Made by a program: the position numbers and the translations under genes
In this document: in pieces, positions 33,208-44,800 of the stretch
How positions within the stretch are numbered: position 1 is the stretch's first letter
Layout of the letters: each line of letters starts with the position of its first letter
The notes under the pieces: model-generated
Database searches by the model: none
What the model was told of the DNA's origin: nothing
Seen by the model: only the letters and a program-made list of their open reading frames with translations
DNA from: Haematococcus lacustris
Taxonomy: Eukaryota; Chlorophyta; Chlorophyceae; Chlamydomonadales; Haematococcaceae
Assembly: GCA_030144725.1 (NCBI GenBank)
Contig: JASKMD010000003.1
Span: forward strand, 4,698,390-4,762,389
DNA: 64,000 bases
Reading direction: 5' to 3'

Positions 33208-35047
33208 CTGCACAGGCAGCAGTCGGGCAGGCAGGTGAGCTGAGCGGGTGACTCAGCAGGTGAGCTGAGCTGAGCAGCTGAGTCTAATGTGCTGCTATCA
33301 GCGTCAGATGCGTTCATGGTAAAGCCGATCGTGGCAGTGGAGAGGGATGAGGAGCAAGCAAGTAGGGAAAGCGGGCTCAGCCCAGCAAACTCAAACGAGC
33401 AAGCTGCTGGGGTCAGGACAGGCAAGATACAAGGCCATTGAGGATCAACGTTGGAATCAGTAGGTTTGGTACAGCTTCAATGCAAGCAGCACAACAGGAA
33501 AGAGGACGGGAGTGAGGAGCTTGCTGTACCCAGATGTTTACCAATATGTACAACCCAAATGGGCGCCTTAGCCATTGCAGGTAACAGCAGCATGTGGCAG
33601 ACTGGCTACGGTCGAGCAGGTCACGGTTCCAGCAGGCGGTGAAAGGCCAGAGGGCATGAGCGGCACGCAAGCAGCTTGATTTGCCAGACAAGTGGCTCAA
33701 CAGCACCTGGGACCTGCAGCCCTTGGACCCTCGAGGTTGTGCGCAGTGTAGGCAGGCCCAGCCAGCTTTGACAGATGTGGCAGTGGATGGGGAGGTGTGT
33801 GGTGAAGGGCGAAAGATGATATAGGTGCATTGTGGCAGCGGGGGCAGGGGGTACGGGGACCATGGCTTTGGCTAGGGACTCTACCACCATGGGTGCATTG
33901 CACACGGGCCAGATTTGTGGGCTGGTGACGGACACACCCTTGGGCATGCAGAAGCTGTGGCGGCAGTGGAGGCAGCCATGCCCAAGGTCTTGGCAATGGG
34001 CTGCTGGGCGCACATCTTGAACCTCTTCTTCACAGGTCAGATAGCTATGTATATCCCATGCTCTACATGTTTAGAGGTCCACACTACCACCTCCCAACAC
34101 AATCCCTCAACCTCCCATACCCCAGCCTCGTGCCTTGGCATGGCCCCATGCATGGCGCTATGTTATACGCATTGTGGCATCAGCGCATATGTCTTACACT
34201 CTCCAGATGTCAAGAAGCTCCCCGGCATCTTGGAGCACATTGAGGAGGCAAAGGACATCGTAAACCTCTTCGCCCCCGCCAGGTCACCTCGCAGGAGTGG
34301 CTGCGCAATCCAAAGCAAGGCTCAAACGGGTGCCCATGTGTGCAACCAGGTTCAGCGGCATGTACAAGATGTTGCGGAGCTTGCAGCAGAACAAGCAGGC
34401 TCTCACCAACACAGTGGTGTTGCGTGGGTTGGACGCCGATGAGCGCTCAAAGCTGGTCAAGAATTGTGTGCTGTCTGAGCCATGGTGGGAAAAGAAAAAG
34501 AACTGGTTGGTGGAGTTAATGGTCCCCGTGGCTCAGCCGTTGACAGCCAACCAAGCAGGTCACGCCAACCTTGACGACGTACACTATGGCTCGGCCATAG
34601 CGGATAAGTGGTTTGGTGATGCCACCAGGTGAGACACTACCTCCACCACTACTTCCACCACCACCACCATTACCATCACCTTTACCATCATCTTCACCTT
34701 TTGATGCCCTGCCACCCTTTCTCAGTCCCCTTCCTGCCCCAACCCAGACCTCCTCAACACCTCACCCCACCCCACCCCAAGTAGCTCTCGTCGAATGTGT
34801 ACAGGAAGGTGCCCATAGAGTTTGTGGACGACGTGATGGAGCTGGAGCAAGTGTTCCGCAAGCGCATGGACTACGGGCACCATGTCGCTCTCTACCTAGC
34901 TGCCCTGCTAGACCCCAGGAACCGCCACGAGGCTTACAACCTGACCATTGACGAGGTGTGGGCTGCAGAGGAGCTGGCTAGTAAGCTAGCAAGCGCGGAT
35001 GGTGATGGCAAGGATGCAGGTGGCAATGCCGCGCGCCTAGAGCTCCT

Positions 35048-35735
35048 GGTCACCCCCGCCATTGGCTGCACCCCTGATAACATCTTACTGGTTTTTTAGA
35101 GTTTTACAGCGATTCTTGAACAGGGCAGTGCAGCTCATCAGTGCGAAGCTGGCGGGCTGCTCGGGCTGATGTGCACCTTTGCCGGGGTCGGCGGGCTCAA
35201 ACATTTGAATTTTCAAATATAGGCCTTTTTTGCTGTCCAGTTAACAGCCCAACCAGGATGTCAAATGAAGAACTGCAAGTTCTGTTCGATTATTCGTGTG
35301 GGATATTAACGTGTCTATGAGACAGAAACGCGTTACCTCCAAGTGTGGGCCGTTTCATGTGTGGGCGGTCAACACAGTTAACAGCTCATTTTCTACATCT
35401 TTTTGACCGATTTTTGCTGCGCGTGGTTGCTCGTGAGCCACAGGCATCAATGTATGAAGTATCTTGTGCAACCTGAAAAGTTGCGATGTCCAGTCCAAAT
35501 GCGAAATGCACGTCGAGCTGGGTCCAGGCTACCTATACCAGTCGCTTAGATTGCCTGCGAGGCTCCAGAACACGTCGCGTGTTGGGGGCCAGCCACCCGG
35601 CAAACCGCTGGGGCTGGCTGCACTCTAGTCAGGCCATCGCAAGCTCATCGCACCAATCGGCGACCTCATCCGTGCAGAAATGAGTTAGATGTTATCTCTT
35701 GAGCCATGGGGGTGCAGCCAATGGCGGGGGTGACC
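35048..35735. mobile_element. MITE with 27-bp terminal inverted repeats (copy 2)
   Basis: Array duplicate of the element at 28406-29093, with the same flanks and TIRs; it differs by at least one base (TTACTGG against TTATTGG near its left end). Confidence 0.88.
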
Positions 35736-36628
35736 TCCTAGTCTAGCCTAGTTGATGCACTTGCCTTACTCGACACTAAGGACACGGATGAACGGTACTC
35801 TTGTGAATGAACTACTTGTAGCACATGCGCGCCCCACACCTGCACATCTTGCCTTTTGTAGGGATGTGGGGCTGTTGGCATGCACCTGCAAAGCATTCAT
35901 AGCAAGTGTTGCATGTCGAGAGTTGTTGGGCAGAGACATCATCCATGGCATTCCAGTCTGTGGTTGAAACTATGCTGTAATTGCCTGCATTTTTACATTT
36001 AGCTGAAATCAAGGCAATGCACTACTGGAACCATATATAACAACCCCTATCAGTTTCGTTGCTGAATATCACGTCCGTGCTCCTTGGCACCACATAGTGT
36101 GTGATGTGACGTGGTTCCCTGTCAATGTGCACTCACTGCATGCTTGGTGGTTCAGCCGGTTTTATTGCGTACCTTATGCCACAACGAGCTTAAACGTGTG
36201 GTTTCAGCCCAGATGTCGGCGTGGCTGGACCGGGGGCCGGGTTTGCAGCAACCCTGCATGGTCGCAGTCGGGTCCACGGTTAGTGAGCCACACGCGCTCA
36301 TTTTTGCAGCTAGGCAATGGAACAAACGTCACTGTTCTGACCTGCATCGTCGGCCGCATCACTTGCAAGGGGCAGAAAAGTCAGCACGACAGCCATAACA
36401 AGCTTTGCGATGTGCACGGGGTATAGAGCACCCCACTACGTCGACTGGACACTTCCCAATGCTACACTTGGTCCAGATGGCGGGCTACGGGGGTTAACAT
36501 GCGACAGGGAGATAACAGCGATGCGCTGAACCCAGCGGTGCATGTCTTACATGCTGGGATGGCCTGTATGTCATACGCAGAAATATTTGAAATTTCCTCA
36601 GGACGTGTCACAACTGATTAGGGCGTGC

Positions 36629-37404
36629 CGGGTCTTAAGACCCGCCTGATGTTTTGGGTCCTAAAGGTCTTAAGACCGGTACTAGAGGTCTTAAGACCTG
36701 AAAGTGGCACTTATGCGAGAGGTCCCTAGATCGATTCCTGTCAGGGTCGGGTATGCTCACCTTCGGAGTGATAGAATGAAGTATCGCTAGTGGATTGGGC
36801 CAGTCTATCGGGGTTACAGGGGTAGGGATTACAACAGTGGCAGAGCCCGCAACGGCGGCTTGTGCAACATGCAACACACAATTTTACTGACGGTCGAGTG
36901 TGAGGGAGTGAGGGAGTTTGCGGCCTGACGCTGTGGCGCCCGTTCTTTGTAGAAGCGTCATCATCGCGCTGCGCTGAACAGGATGGGCGCCACAGCTCGT
37001 ATCATGGCCGAGTTTGCGGCCTGGTCACTCGCTTACTGTGAGAGCAACCATGAAGCAAGGCGTGACTGCGGCTATGGTATATGGGTACTGTAAGCCTCAT
37101 CACACTGTAAGCCTCATTTCGGGCGCTCCGGCGTGGTCGCGATATTTCCGATGGGTTGCCCTGGTGCACAATGGCACATCGACACTCAGACAGTTACATC
37201 CGGCATAGGCCACTGCACTCTACTCATAGGTACTCATTTGTACTTTTAGGTCCAGCGAGCTTCGGCTGGAGGATGAGTGTCTTCGGTGTCCGGCGGTGTA
37301 AGACTGACAGGCGTAGTCATAGCGCTAGTGGCGCTGATGTGTGCCGCCGGTGGGCCGGTGGGGTTTTAAGACCACGTTCAAAATCCTCAGGGTCTTAAGA
37401 CCCG
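36629..37404. mobile_element. Palindrome-ended GGTCTTAAGACC element (copy 3)
   Basis: Same structure as the other two; the fourth palindrome carries a further change (GGTTTTAAGACC). Confidence 0.55.
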
Positions 37405-37959
37405 GGTCATAATAGGACCTGGCTGGGAACGCCCTACAGCTGATCCTAGACACCTGGCCGGAGCCAGAGTACGCTGTTGGCATGGGGCTCAAGACATGGA
37501 CAGGTCTGCACCGGACCTGACAGCTTACCCAGTGGCCTTGTGGCGCAGGTATGGTAAGAAGGTGCCACACCCACAAGTTGGGGCGTAGCGCGTGGTCAGC
37601 ATCGCCGCCACCTCAGCTGCCACTGAACACCTATTCAGTGCTATTAAGTTCATCTGGAGCGACCAGCGCTCTCGCTTGTTGCTAGGGCGCATGTGGATCA
37701 TGTCCTATGTGTTATTCAACACACGGGTCATGACTCGCAAGGAGCACCACGCATTAGCTGAGGCGCAAGAGGAGTGGGAGAGCTTCGTGGCAGCCCAGGT
37801 AGTGCTCAATGCCCCTCAGCTGTAGCATGCACGTACACCCCACAATGGCATTGCACGACAGGGCTTGTGATGGGCAGCCTGAAGCGGGCAGCCTGTAGCG
37901 CGCAGCCTGGAGCTGGATGCTTTTATTTTTGTTGTGTGTTGTTGTGTTGTCTCACCTTG

Positions 37960-37960
<1 letters not shown>

Positions 37961-38007
<47 letters not shown>
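37961..38007. repeat. (ATT)n, expanded in array copy 3
   Basis: About fifteen ATT triplets, 18 bases longer than in the other two copies; this alone accounts for the 6660- against 6642-base unit length. Confidence 0.95.
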
Positions 38008-38736
38008 TGTTTTTTGCCAGGAGTCTACAGACATACAACCACCTATCCAGCCCAGCCCAGCCCAGCCGAGCCCAGCCCAGTGTGGTGTTGTGTGGAGTGG
38101 TGCTGACTTGTCTTGACGTAGTGGTGCTGTGACTTGGTGTTGTGTTGTGTGGTGTAAAATGGTGTTGACTTGTGCTGTGGACTTATGCAAGTATCCCCGT
38201 CTTGACTGGTACGATTTGGTAAGACCCTGCACAGGGGTGGTATTGGTAGGACCTATACAGGGTTGGTAAGGTCTTCTATCAATATGCCTAGTGTCGAACG
38301 ATTAACGTAAGAAACTTTGTAGCTCTGTAATTCTGCATCACTGAACATCATATCTGAATTTCCTACGTTCCAAACGGGTTGTGAACTATTGATTGGTTGC
38401 TTGTATGTTAGGTGGTTGTGTTGACACTGAGCAGCACCTTCCATTGGGTGGGAGAGAGGGGGTGGGAATAAGAGAGGGGTGATTGGGGATGAAGGTGGCG
38501 TGAGACACTCAATTGAACCACATAAACAAAATCAAGCAAGCAAGGGATAGTACTTACCAGTGTAAGAGTCATACACTCGAGTAGCACTACATCTAGCAGC
38601 ACATGGGGCAAGCGTCATTCATCCCTGACTGCGAACAGACCTACTGGCTGCAGATGGTGCTGATAGCAGCATGGCAAGGGCCAGCACCAGCATGGCTACA
38701 TAGTGTCTTGGCCACGTCGTAGTGGCCGTAGCAGGG

Positions 38737-41700
38737 TCACACAAACGCACCCATCATCTCCCCCTTGTTGTCCACCTTGTTGTACCGTTCCCCTGCACGC
38801 ATCAGACACTGACCTCATCAGTGCCCTGCCAGCTGCCATGCCGCAGCTTGGGTTGTGTTTCCCTCTGTCATGTCTACACAGACTGTGTTAGCATTTGCTC
38901 CAAGTGCTGTGCACCCAGCCTAATCCTGACCTCATCAGTGCCCTGCCAGCCGTGCCGCAGCTTAGGTCCTATTCCAGTCTATTATGTCTACTCTGCCTGT
39001 GTATGCGTTTGTTGCAGTGCCAGTGCCAGTGCTTTGCACCCTGCCTTACTCCTCTCACAGCTGCCCACTGCATTGCCATACAGCTTGGCTACCCATAGGC
39101 GTGCCCCAAAGCTCAATCATTCAGAAGTAATGTGCATGGCAACACAGCCACGGCACAGCACCCTCTCCTATGCACTGCCATGTCGTAATTGCCTTGCCAT
39201 CAACATGCACTCACAGTCGCCAGCAATGGGTGCGGCCACCAGGTGGTCAGGGATGCCAAAGCTGTCCACCAGCTGTTGAGACACTGGCCCCAGACTGGCA
39301 ACCAGGCTGCGCACCAGGTCAGGCACGTGACGCCCAACCTGCGCATGGCATGCAAGCATGCAGCTCTACTAGTACCACGGACCACAGAATCTGTTAGACA
39401 CAGCTTTGCTGATGAGGCGGTCTGAAAAAGTCAGCACTTTGCTTGGGCAACATTGCAGCCCAAGGAAGAGCTGCTGTGGTAACTGGGCAGTGGGCGTGCA
39501 TGAGCTGAAGACGTTAACGAGTGACTCACCATCAGGGACGAGCTACAGTGGTGCTGTGTGCAGCAGCAGCTGCCCATGAGCTGAGAATGTCAACAATGTC
39601 AACAATGCAGGCTGGCTTACACCAGGGAGGCAAGATGTTGCCCTTGGAGTTGCGCATGGAGTTTGCCATGAAGGCGGAGGCTGTGCCCCAAGCAGCCTGT
39701 GTACTTCATGTGTGACACATCAGAGCGTCACACTTGCTCAGTCTGCACCTGAGGGCTGAGGATGCCCTCCGCCATGAACCAAGCCAGGTCTTGCTCCACG
39801 CAGCGTGCAGCAAACAGGCGAGCGCAGGCCTCCAGCACGCAGCGTACCGCGAGGGAGGGTTGCTTGCCTGCACAGGCAGCAGTCGGGCAGGCAGGTGAGC
39901 TGAGCGGGTGACTCAGCAGGTGAGCTGAGCTGAGCAGCTGAGTCTAATGTGCTGCTATCAGCGTCAGATGCGTTCATGGTAAAGCCGATCGTGGCAGTGG
40001 AGAGGGATGAGGAGCAAGCAAGTAGGGAAAGCGGGCTCAGCCCAGCAAACTCAAACGAGCAAGCTGCTGGGGTCAGGACAGGCAAGATACAAGGCCATTG
40101 AGGATCAACGTTGGAATCAGTAGGTTTGGTACAGCTTCAATGCAAGCAGCACAACAGGAAAGAGGACGGGAGTGAGGAGCTTGCTGTACCCAGATGTTTA
40201 CCAATATGTACAACCCAAATGGGCGCCTTAGCCATTGCAGGTAACAGCAGCATGTGGCAGACTGGCTACGGTCGAGCAGGTCACGGTTCCAGCAGGCGGT
40301 GAAAGGCCAGAGGGCATGAGCGGCACGCAAGCAGCTTGATTTGCCAGACAAGTGGCTCAACAGCACCTGGGACCTGCAGCCCTTGGACCCTCGAGGTTGT
40401 GCGCAGTGTAGGCAGGCCCAGCCAGCTTTGACAGATGTGGCAGTGGATGGGGAGGTGTGTGGTGAAGGGCGAAAGATGATATAGGTGCATTGTGGCAGCG
40501 GGGGCAGGGGGATACCTTGCGGTGCAAATGGAGCCTCCAAGGCTTGCAGGGATGCGTCCATGACCTCCCTCTCCGCAAAGGCAGTGGCTGCTGCCTGCAC
40601 TGTGTCGCTCTGTGACCACATGGACATGGACAGGAGCATGCATGGCATTGAGCTGCATGACATGGGCGGTGAAATTAGGTCACAGGCTAGTGTAGGGGCT
40701 GTCCAAGCTTTAGCAGGCCAGGGTGCCCAGGGTGGCTGGCTGATATCTTCAGCAGCTTTATTTATTTCTGTGCATGAGATCAACGGCTTCCATTATTGTT
40801 TGTGTGAGACCAGACGGAAAGGGACAGGCAGGCATGGGCAGGCATAGGCAGTGTTTGAGAGAAGTCAAGCCTCATAGAGACAGGTGGGCACAGGCAGTCA
40901 TGACGTGTTTATGAACGAAAGGGTAGGCACAGCAGCATTGCATGCATGCAGGTGAGGGACAGGATGTGGCAGATGACAGACCCTACAGTCCTGGCAAGCA
41001 GGGGCCAGAGGAGGGCCAGTTGCCCGGTCACACCTGGCGCTTCATCCATTCGTCAAAGAAGTCAGCTTGGCTGCAGCCCGCCATGGCCTGCACACATCAA
41101 CACCAGGAGATGCTGCAAGCTCAGTTGTGCCCAAACACCGCGGTGGAGGGCAGCAGCAATAGCCACAACAGCTGCAGCCCCAGCCCCAGCTTCAGCCTCA
41201 GGAAAAGCGACAACCACAACAAACTTGCAGCTACAGAGCACTTCCAGCAACAACCCACAGCGCTCCAGAGCAACTTCTGAAGCACACCGCCATCTTCACA
41301 TGATACTACAAAGCCCAGTGCGACACTGATCGTTGCGAGAAGTAATCAGAAACCCAAGGAACACTTGACCAATCTAGCAGCTCTCAGCCCAGCAACACCC
41401 AGCTGGACCCAGCAGCACTCTGCAGCAGCAGCGGCCCAGAGGCAGGTGTCACCTGCTGTAAAGCTGTGAGCTGGCGCGCCTCCCTGATGACCAGCAGCCG
41501 CTGCAGGCTGGAGGTGCTGCCCAGCTCAGCGGCAGAGGTTGGCCCGGTGGCAGTAGCCTGCAGCAGGAGGGGCAGACGGTGGGGCACAGCAACTGTGGCA
41601 GCACTGGCAAAGCAGGCTCGGCAGCAGCAGAAAAGCTGGTAATGTGCTCACTGAATGCATCAGGGTGGAACAGCTGCTGTCCTAATCCTGACATTCAGAC

Positions 41701-41826
41701 GATGCAACCATCGCACCCACACACCCTTCACCAGTTCAACACACTTGCCTGACTGCCTGACTCAGCCCCTCATCTAGACGCCATCAAGAGGCACCCACCT
41801 GGCCCTGCCTACCTGCCTGCCCACCT

Positions 41827-41879
<53 letters not shown>

Positions 41880-44800
41880 ACCAGGGACATGCGTGCAGCG
41901 TAAGCTGGCCAGCTCAGCATGGACAACAGCTCCTTGGCCACCTTTTGCATCAGCACCCTGCAGACACAGTGTGCCAACTCTGCTGCTGCTGCTGCTGCTG
42001 CCAGTGTGCAGGCTCTGTTGCTGCTGCTACTGGTCTCTGCAGCACCACTGCCATGCTGGTGCACAACCTCCAAGTGGCAGCTGCATGACCAGGACACAGT
42101 TACCTTAGGAGGCAAAGCTCCAGGCCTCAGCCCTACATCTGGCCTGACCTTTGACCATCACCACCCCCCCACAACCTCCCACTCACACTCACAGCCACAC
42201 GTCACACAACCCTATGCTGAAACGTGTACAAGCCTAGCCATGCCCAGCCAGCCCCTGCCAACTCCCCCACTGCTGCCTACCACCTGCCACTACCACCCCG
42301 GCCATGCCCAGCCGGCCCCTGTCTCGTCCCCTGCTGCCATTCCCCACCGCCCCCACGCCCTGCCCCCGCACCTGTTGTCCCCCTCCGCTGTCATGCCCGC
42401 ATGAGCAAAGCCCAGCAGGGAGCCAAAGCGGTTGACGCTGAGGTACCCCTGGCCACCGCAGCGCTCACGACAGGTGGTTGCGGTTTCCTGCACCCGCACG
42501 GACAAACCACACTGGGGCGTTGTGCTCACACCCCTGCATGCAGATATGTTGCCTGGCGTGGCTGCTTGGCCCAGCCCATGAGCAAGTTGGGCATAGTAGG
42601 GCTAGGGGCTGCAAGGGAACACAGCGAGGTCAAGAAGTGGTGGCATGGAAGCCGAGGCTGTGGAGGAGGGGGTGCTAACTGATGTGGTGCGGGGGCGCAG
42701 GAGTGGGCCAGGTGCATGTCAAGAAGTGGTGGCATGGTACCCTCTGGGGGTTGAGGTATGAAAGGGTAGGAAGTGGGGGGGCTTGGGAGGATTTAGGGCT
42801 GAACTGGCACCATGTGACAAAGCCAGAAAACATAACCCCCCTCACTGGCAAGCATGCCGCAAGGGCTGGGGTGGGTAAGCCCTTTGCCCATCTTTGACAG
42901 CAGCACATGGCACTGAACAAGGGTGCATCAACAGCCCTACACCAACTGTGATGCTACAAATATACCGCTACTATACTACTATATCACAATACACAGTGTA
43001 TTACAACTACATTTATATAGAACACAAACAGTGTGCCAGGTTAGCTACAGCCCTGGGTACCAATGTGAGGGCGAGGATGAGGTGGGCTCGGATATCTGCC
43101 TGCACATGGTTCACACCAGGAGGAGTGGGGCAGGGGCTTAGCCGCACTTGCCTCAATGTGCCAGGAGCACAGCGGCTTGATGGCGCAGCACAGCACCACC
43201 ACCTCTTGGGCGACCTGCCGGCAAAGGGGGCAGGGGCATGTAGGCTAGATGCTGATATGGCTGCAGGACAGTGGTGGGTAGGGATAGAAAGGCTGAGTGT
43301 CTTTGTCGCTGCAACAATGGCAGCGGCTGCATCGATGGCAAAAGCTGCATCAATAGCAGTAGCTGCCACAATGGCAGTGGCCGCATCAATGGCGTAATCA
43401 CATAGGCTGAGTGCTTGTATTGCTGCCGGAGAAGGTGTGTAAGGGCGCAAAGGTTGTGTGTCTAGGTGGCTGCCTATGCAGCAGTGACATACAGGAAGGG
43501 TGATTTGGATTGATAAGGCAGCATGGGCTGTTGACAGATTAGCCAGCAAATTGACGCTGTCTTGCGCAGCTGTAGCATTGCAGCTTGGCTCAGAAGCAAG
43601 AGGCAGTATGAGCAGTAGGGAGAAGAGTACATCCAGTGCGTGGCGGGGAGGGGCAGGACAGGACAGGCAAGCTGTGTTGGCAGTGCAAAGCAGCCCTGCC
43701 AGCGATAACATAAACTGTAGAGGATGAACGAGGCCATTACCATGGCCTGGTGTCTCCCATGGAACGGATGAACAGGACAACCACGCTGTGCTGGCAGTGC
43801 GCATCTGCAGCAGCCTAATCCTTAATGGAAGCAAAGGCAGGGAGGCCTCACCTTTGGGTCTACTGCCTTGCCGTCAAAGCCTGAGGCAGCGGCCCAGCGC
43901 TCCTTCACTGAGCTCAGGCCGAGGTTCAGGCACACGGTGCGTGCCAACAAAGGCACAAGAGCGCTGCACACACACAATAGCAGTGAAGGCAACTGTGAAG
44001 GCAGCAGTAACGGCAGCAATGGAGGCAGCAACTGTGAAGGCAGCTATGAAGGCAGCCATGAAGGCAGCCATGGAAAGGTGGGTTGCATAGACTGGCAAGG
44101 TGCAATGCCTGTCAGTGTCAGTGACAGCAGCTGCATGACACCACGTATCCAGCCCCAAGCAGCAGGGTGTCAGCTCACGGCTTAGCCATTTGGGACCTAA
44201 TCTGTGGGAGACCTAAGAAGCAGGACATGGAGACGGCACATGTGTGCACCCTGTTGTATCCCTGTGTAGCCCCCCTAAGGCCCCTAGGACCCTATGGCCT
44301 CCACAGCACCCGTCACCTACGCCCTGTTGGCCCACATAGCCACTGTTGCAGGGGCCCCTGCTAATCTATGGCCCTCTGTATCTAGGCACTTGAGCTAGTC
44401 GGATCTACTCGTGAATCCCAGTCCCAGAGCAACTCATGACAAGCCCCTGATCTTGGATTTCCTGACCTTGGATCCCTTTATCTTATGAGCCCGAGACAAA
44501 CAGGACATTGGCCACAACAAGCCTACTAAGGCACTGCCACAACCCCTGTAAAGGTCATACATACGCATGGTAATGCTGGTGATCCGTAGCCCCTGTAAAG
44601 GTACTATATGCACATGGTTTCACATGCACATTCCAGGTACTATATGCACATTCCTTACTGCCACAGCACTGCCTCACCGCTGCTGCAGCTGGTAGTCCAG
44701 GATGGCGGTGTCGCTCTTGCCCCTTGGGCCAACACACAAGCGGGAGGCCGCGTAGCGGAAGGCCACCGTCAGGGCCACCTAGCAGGGCAGGCAGCAGGAC

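Larger units (their letters stand above)
33852..37825 (+). pseudogene. Decayed, interrupted hAT transposase, array copy 3
   Basis: Same blocks as at 27210-31183: GCWAHILNLFF near 34000, FSGMYKMLRSLQ near 34350, YLAALLDPRN near 34900, then a MITE and a GGTCTTAAGACC element, and the C-terminal EHLFSAIKFIWSDQRSRLL segment at 37592-37825 with the same TAG. Shared lesions show that the transposon was already dead before the array formed. Confidence 0.85.
22627..40511. repeat. Tandem array of a 6.64-kb unit, about 2.7 copies
   Basis: A partial copy (22627-27209) is followed by full units at 27210-33851 (6642 bases) and 33852-40511 (6660 bases; the extra 18 bases are in an ATT microsatellite). Each unit runs: hAT transposase middle part, a 688-bp MITE, unknown sequence, a GGTCTTAAGACC element, hAT C-terminus, an ATT repeat, then the last three exons and part of intron 19 of acyl-CoA oxidase in opposite orientation. 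Copies differ by single substitutions (for example near 23452, 24093, 26096, 30333, 37290 and 37363), so they are distinct and young. At 40511 the last copy continues into the intact oxidase gene. Confidence 0.95.

Noticed and set aside
22627..40511. Tandem array as a pure assembly duplication
   Set aside because: Copies have private substitutions and an 18-base microsatellite difference. Copy number remains uncertain because of the gap.
40073..40783. 236-codon minus-strand frame across the array end
   Set aside because: It runs through oxidase intron and exon 19 out of the oxidase frame and ends in repeat sequence; exon structure explains the region better.
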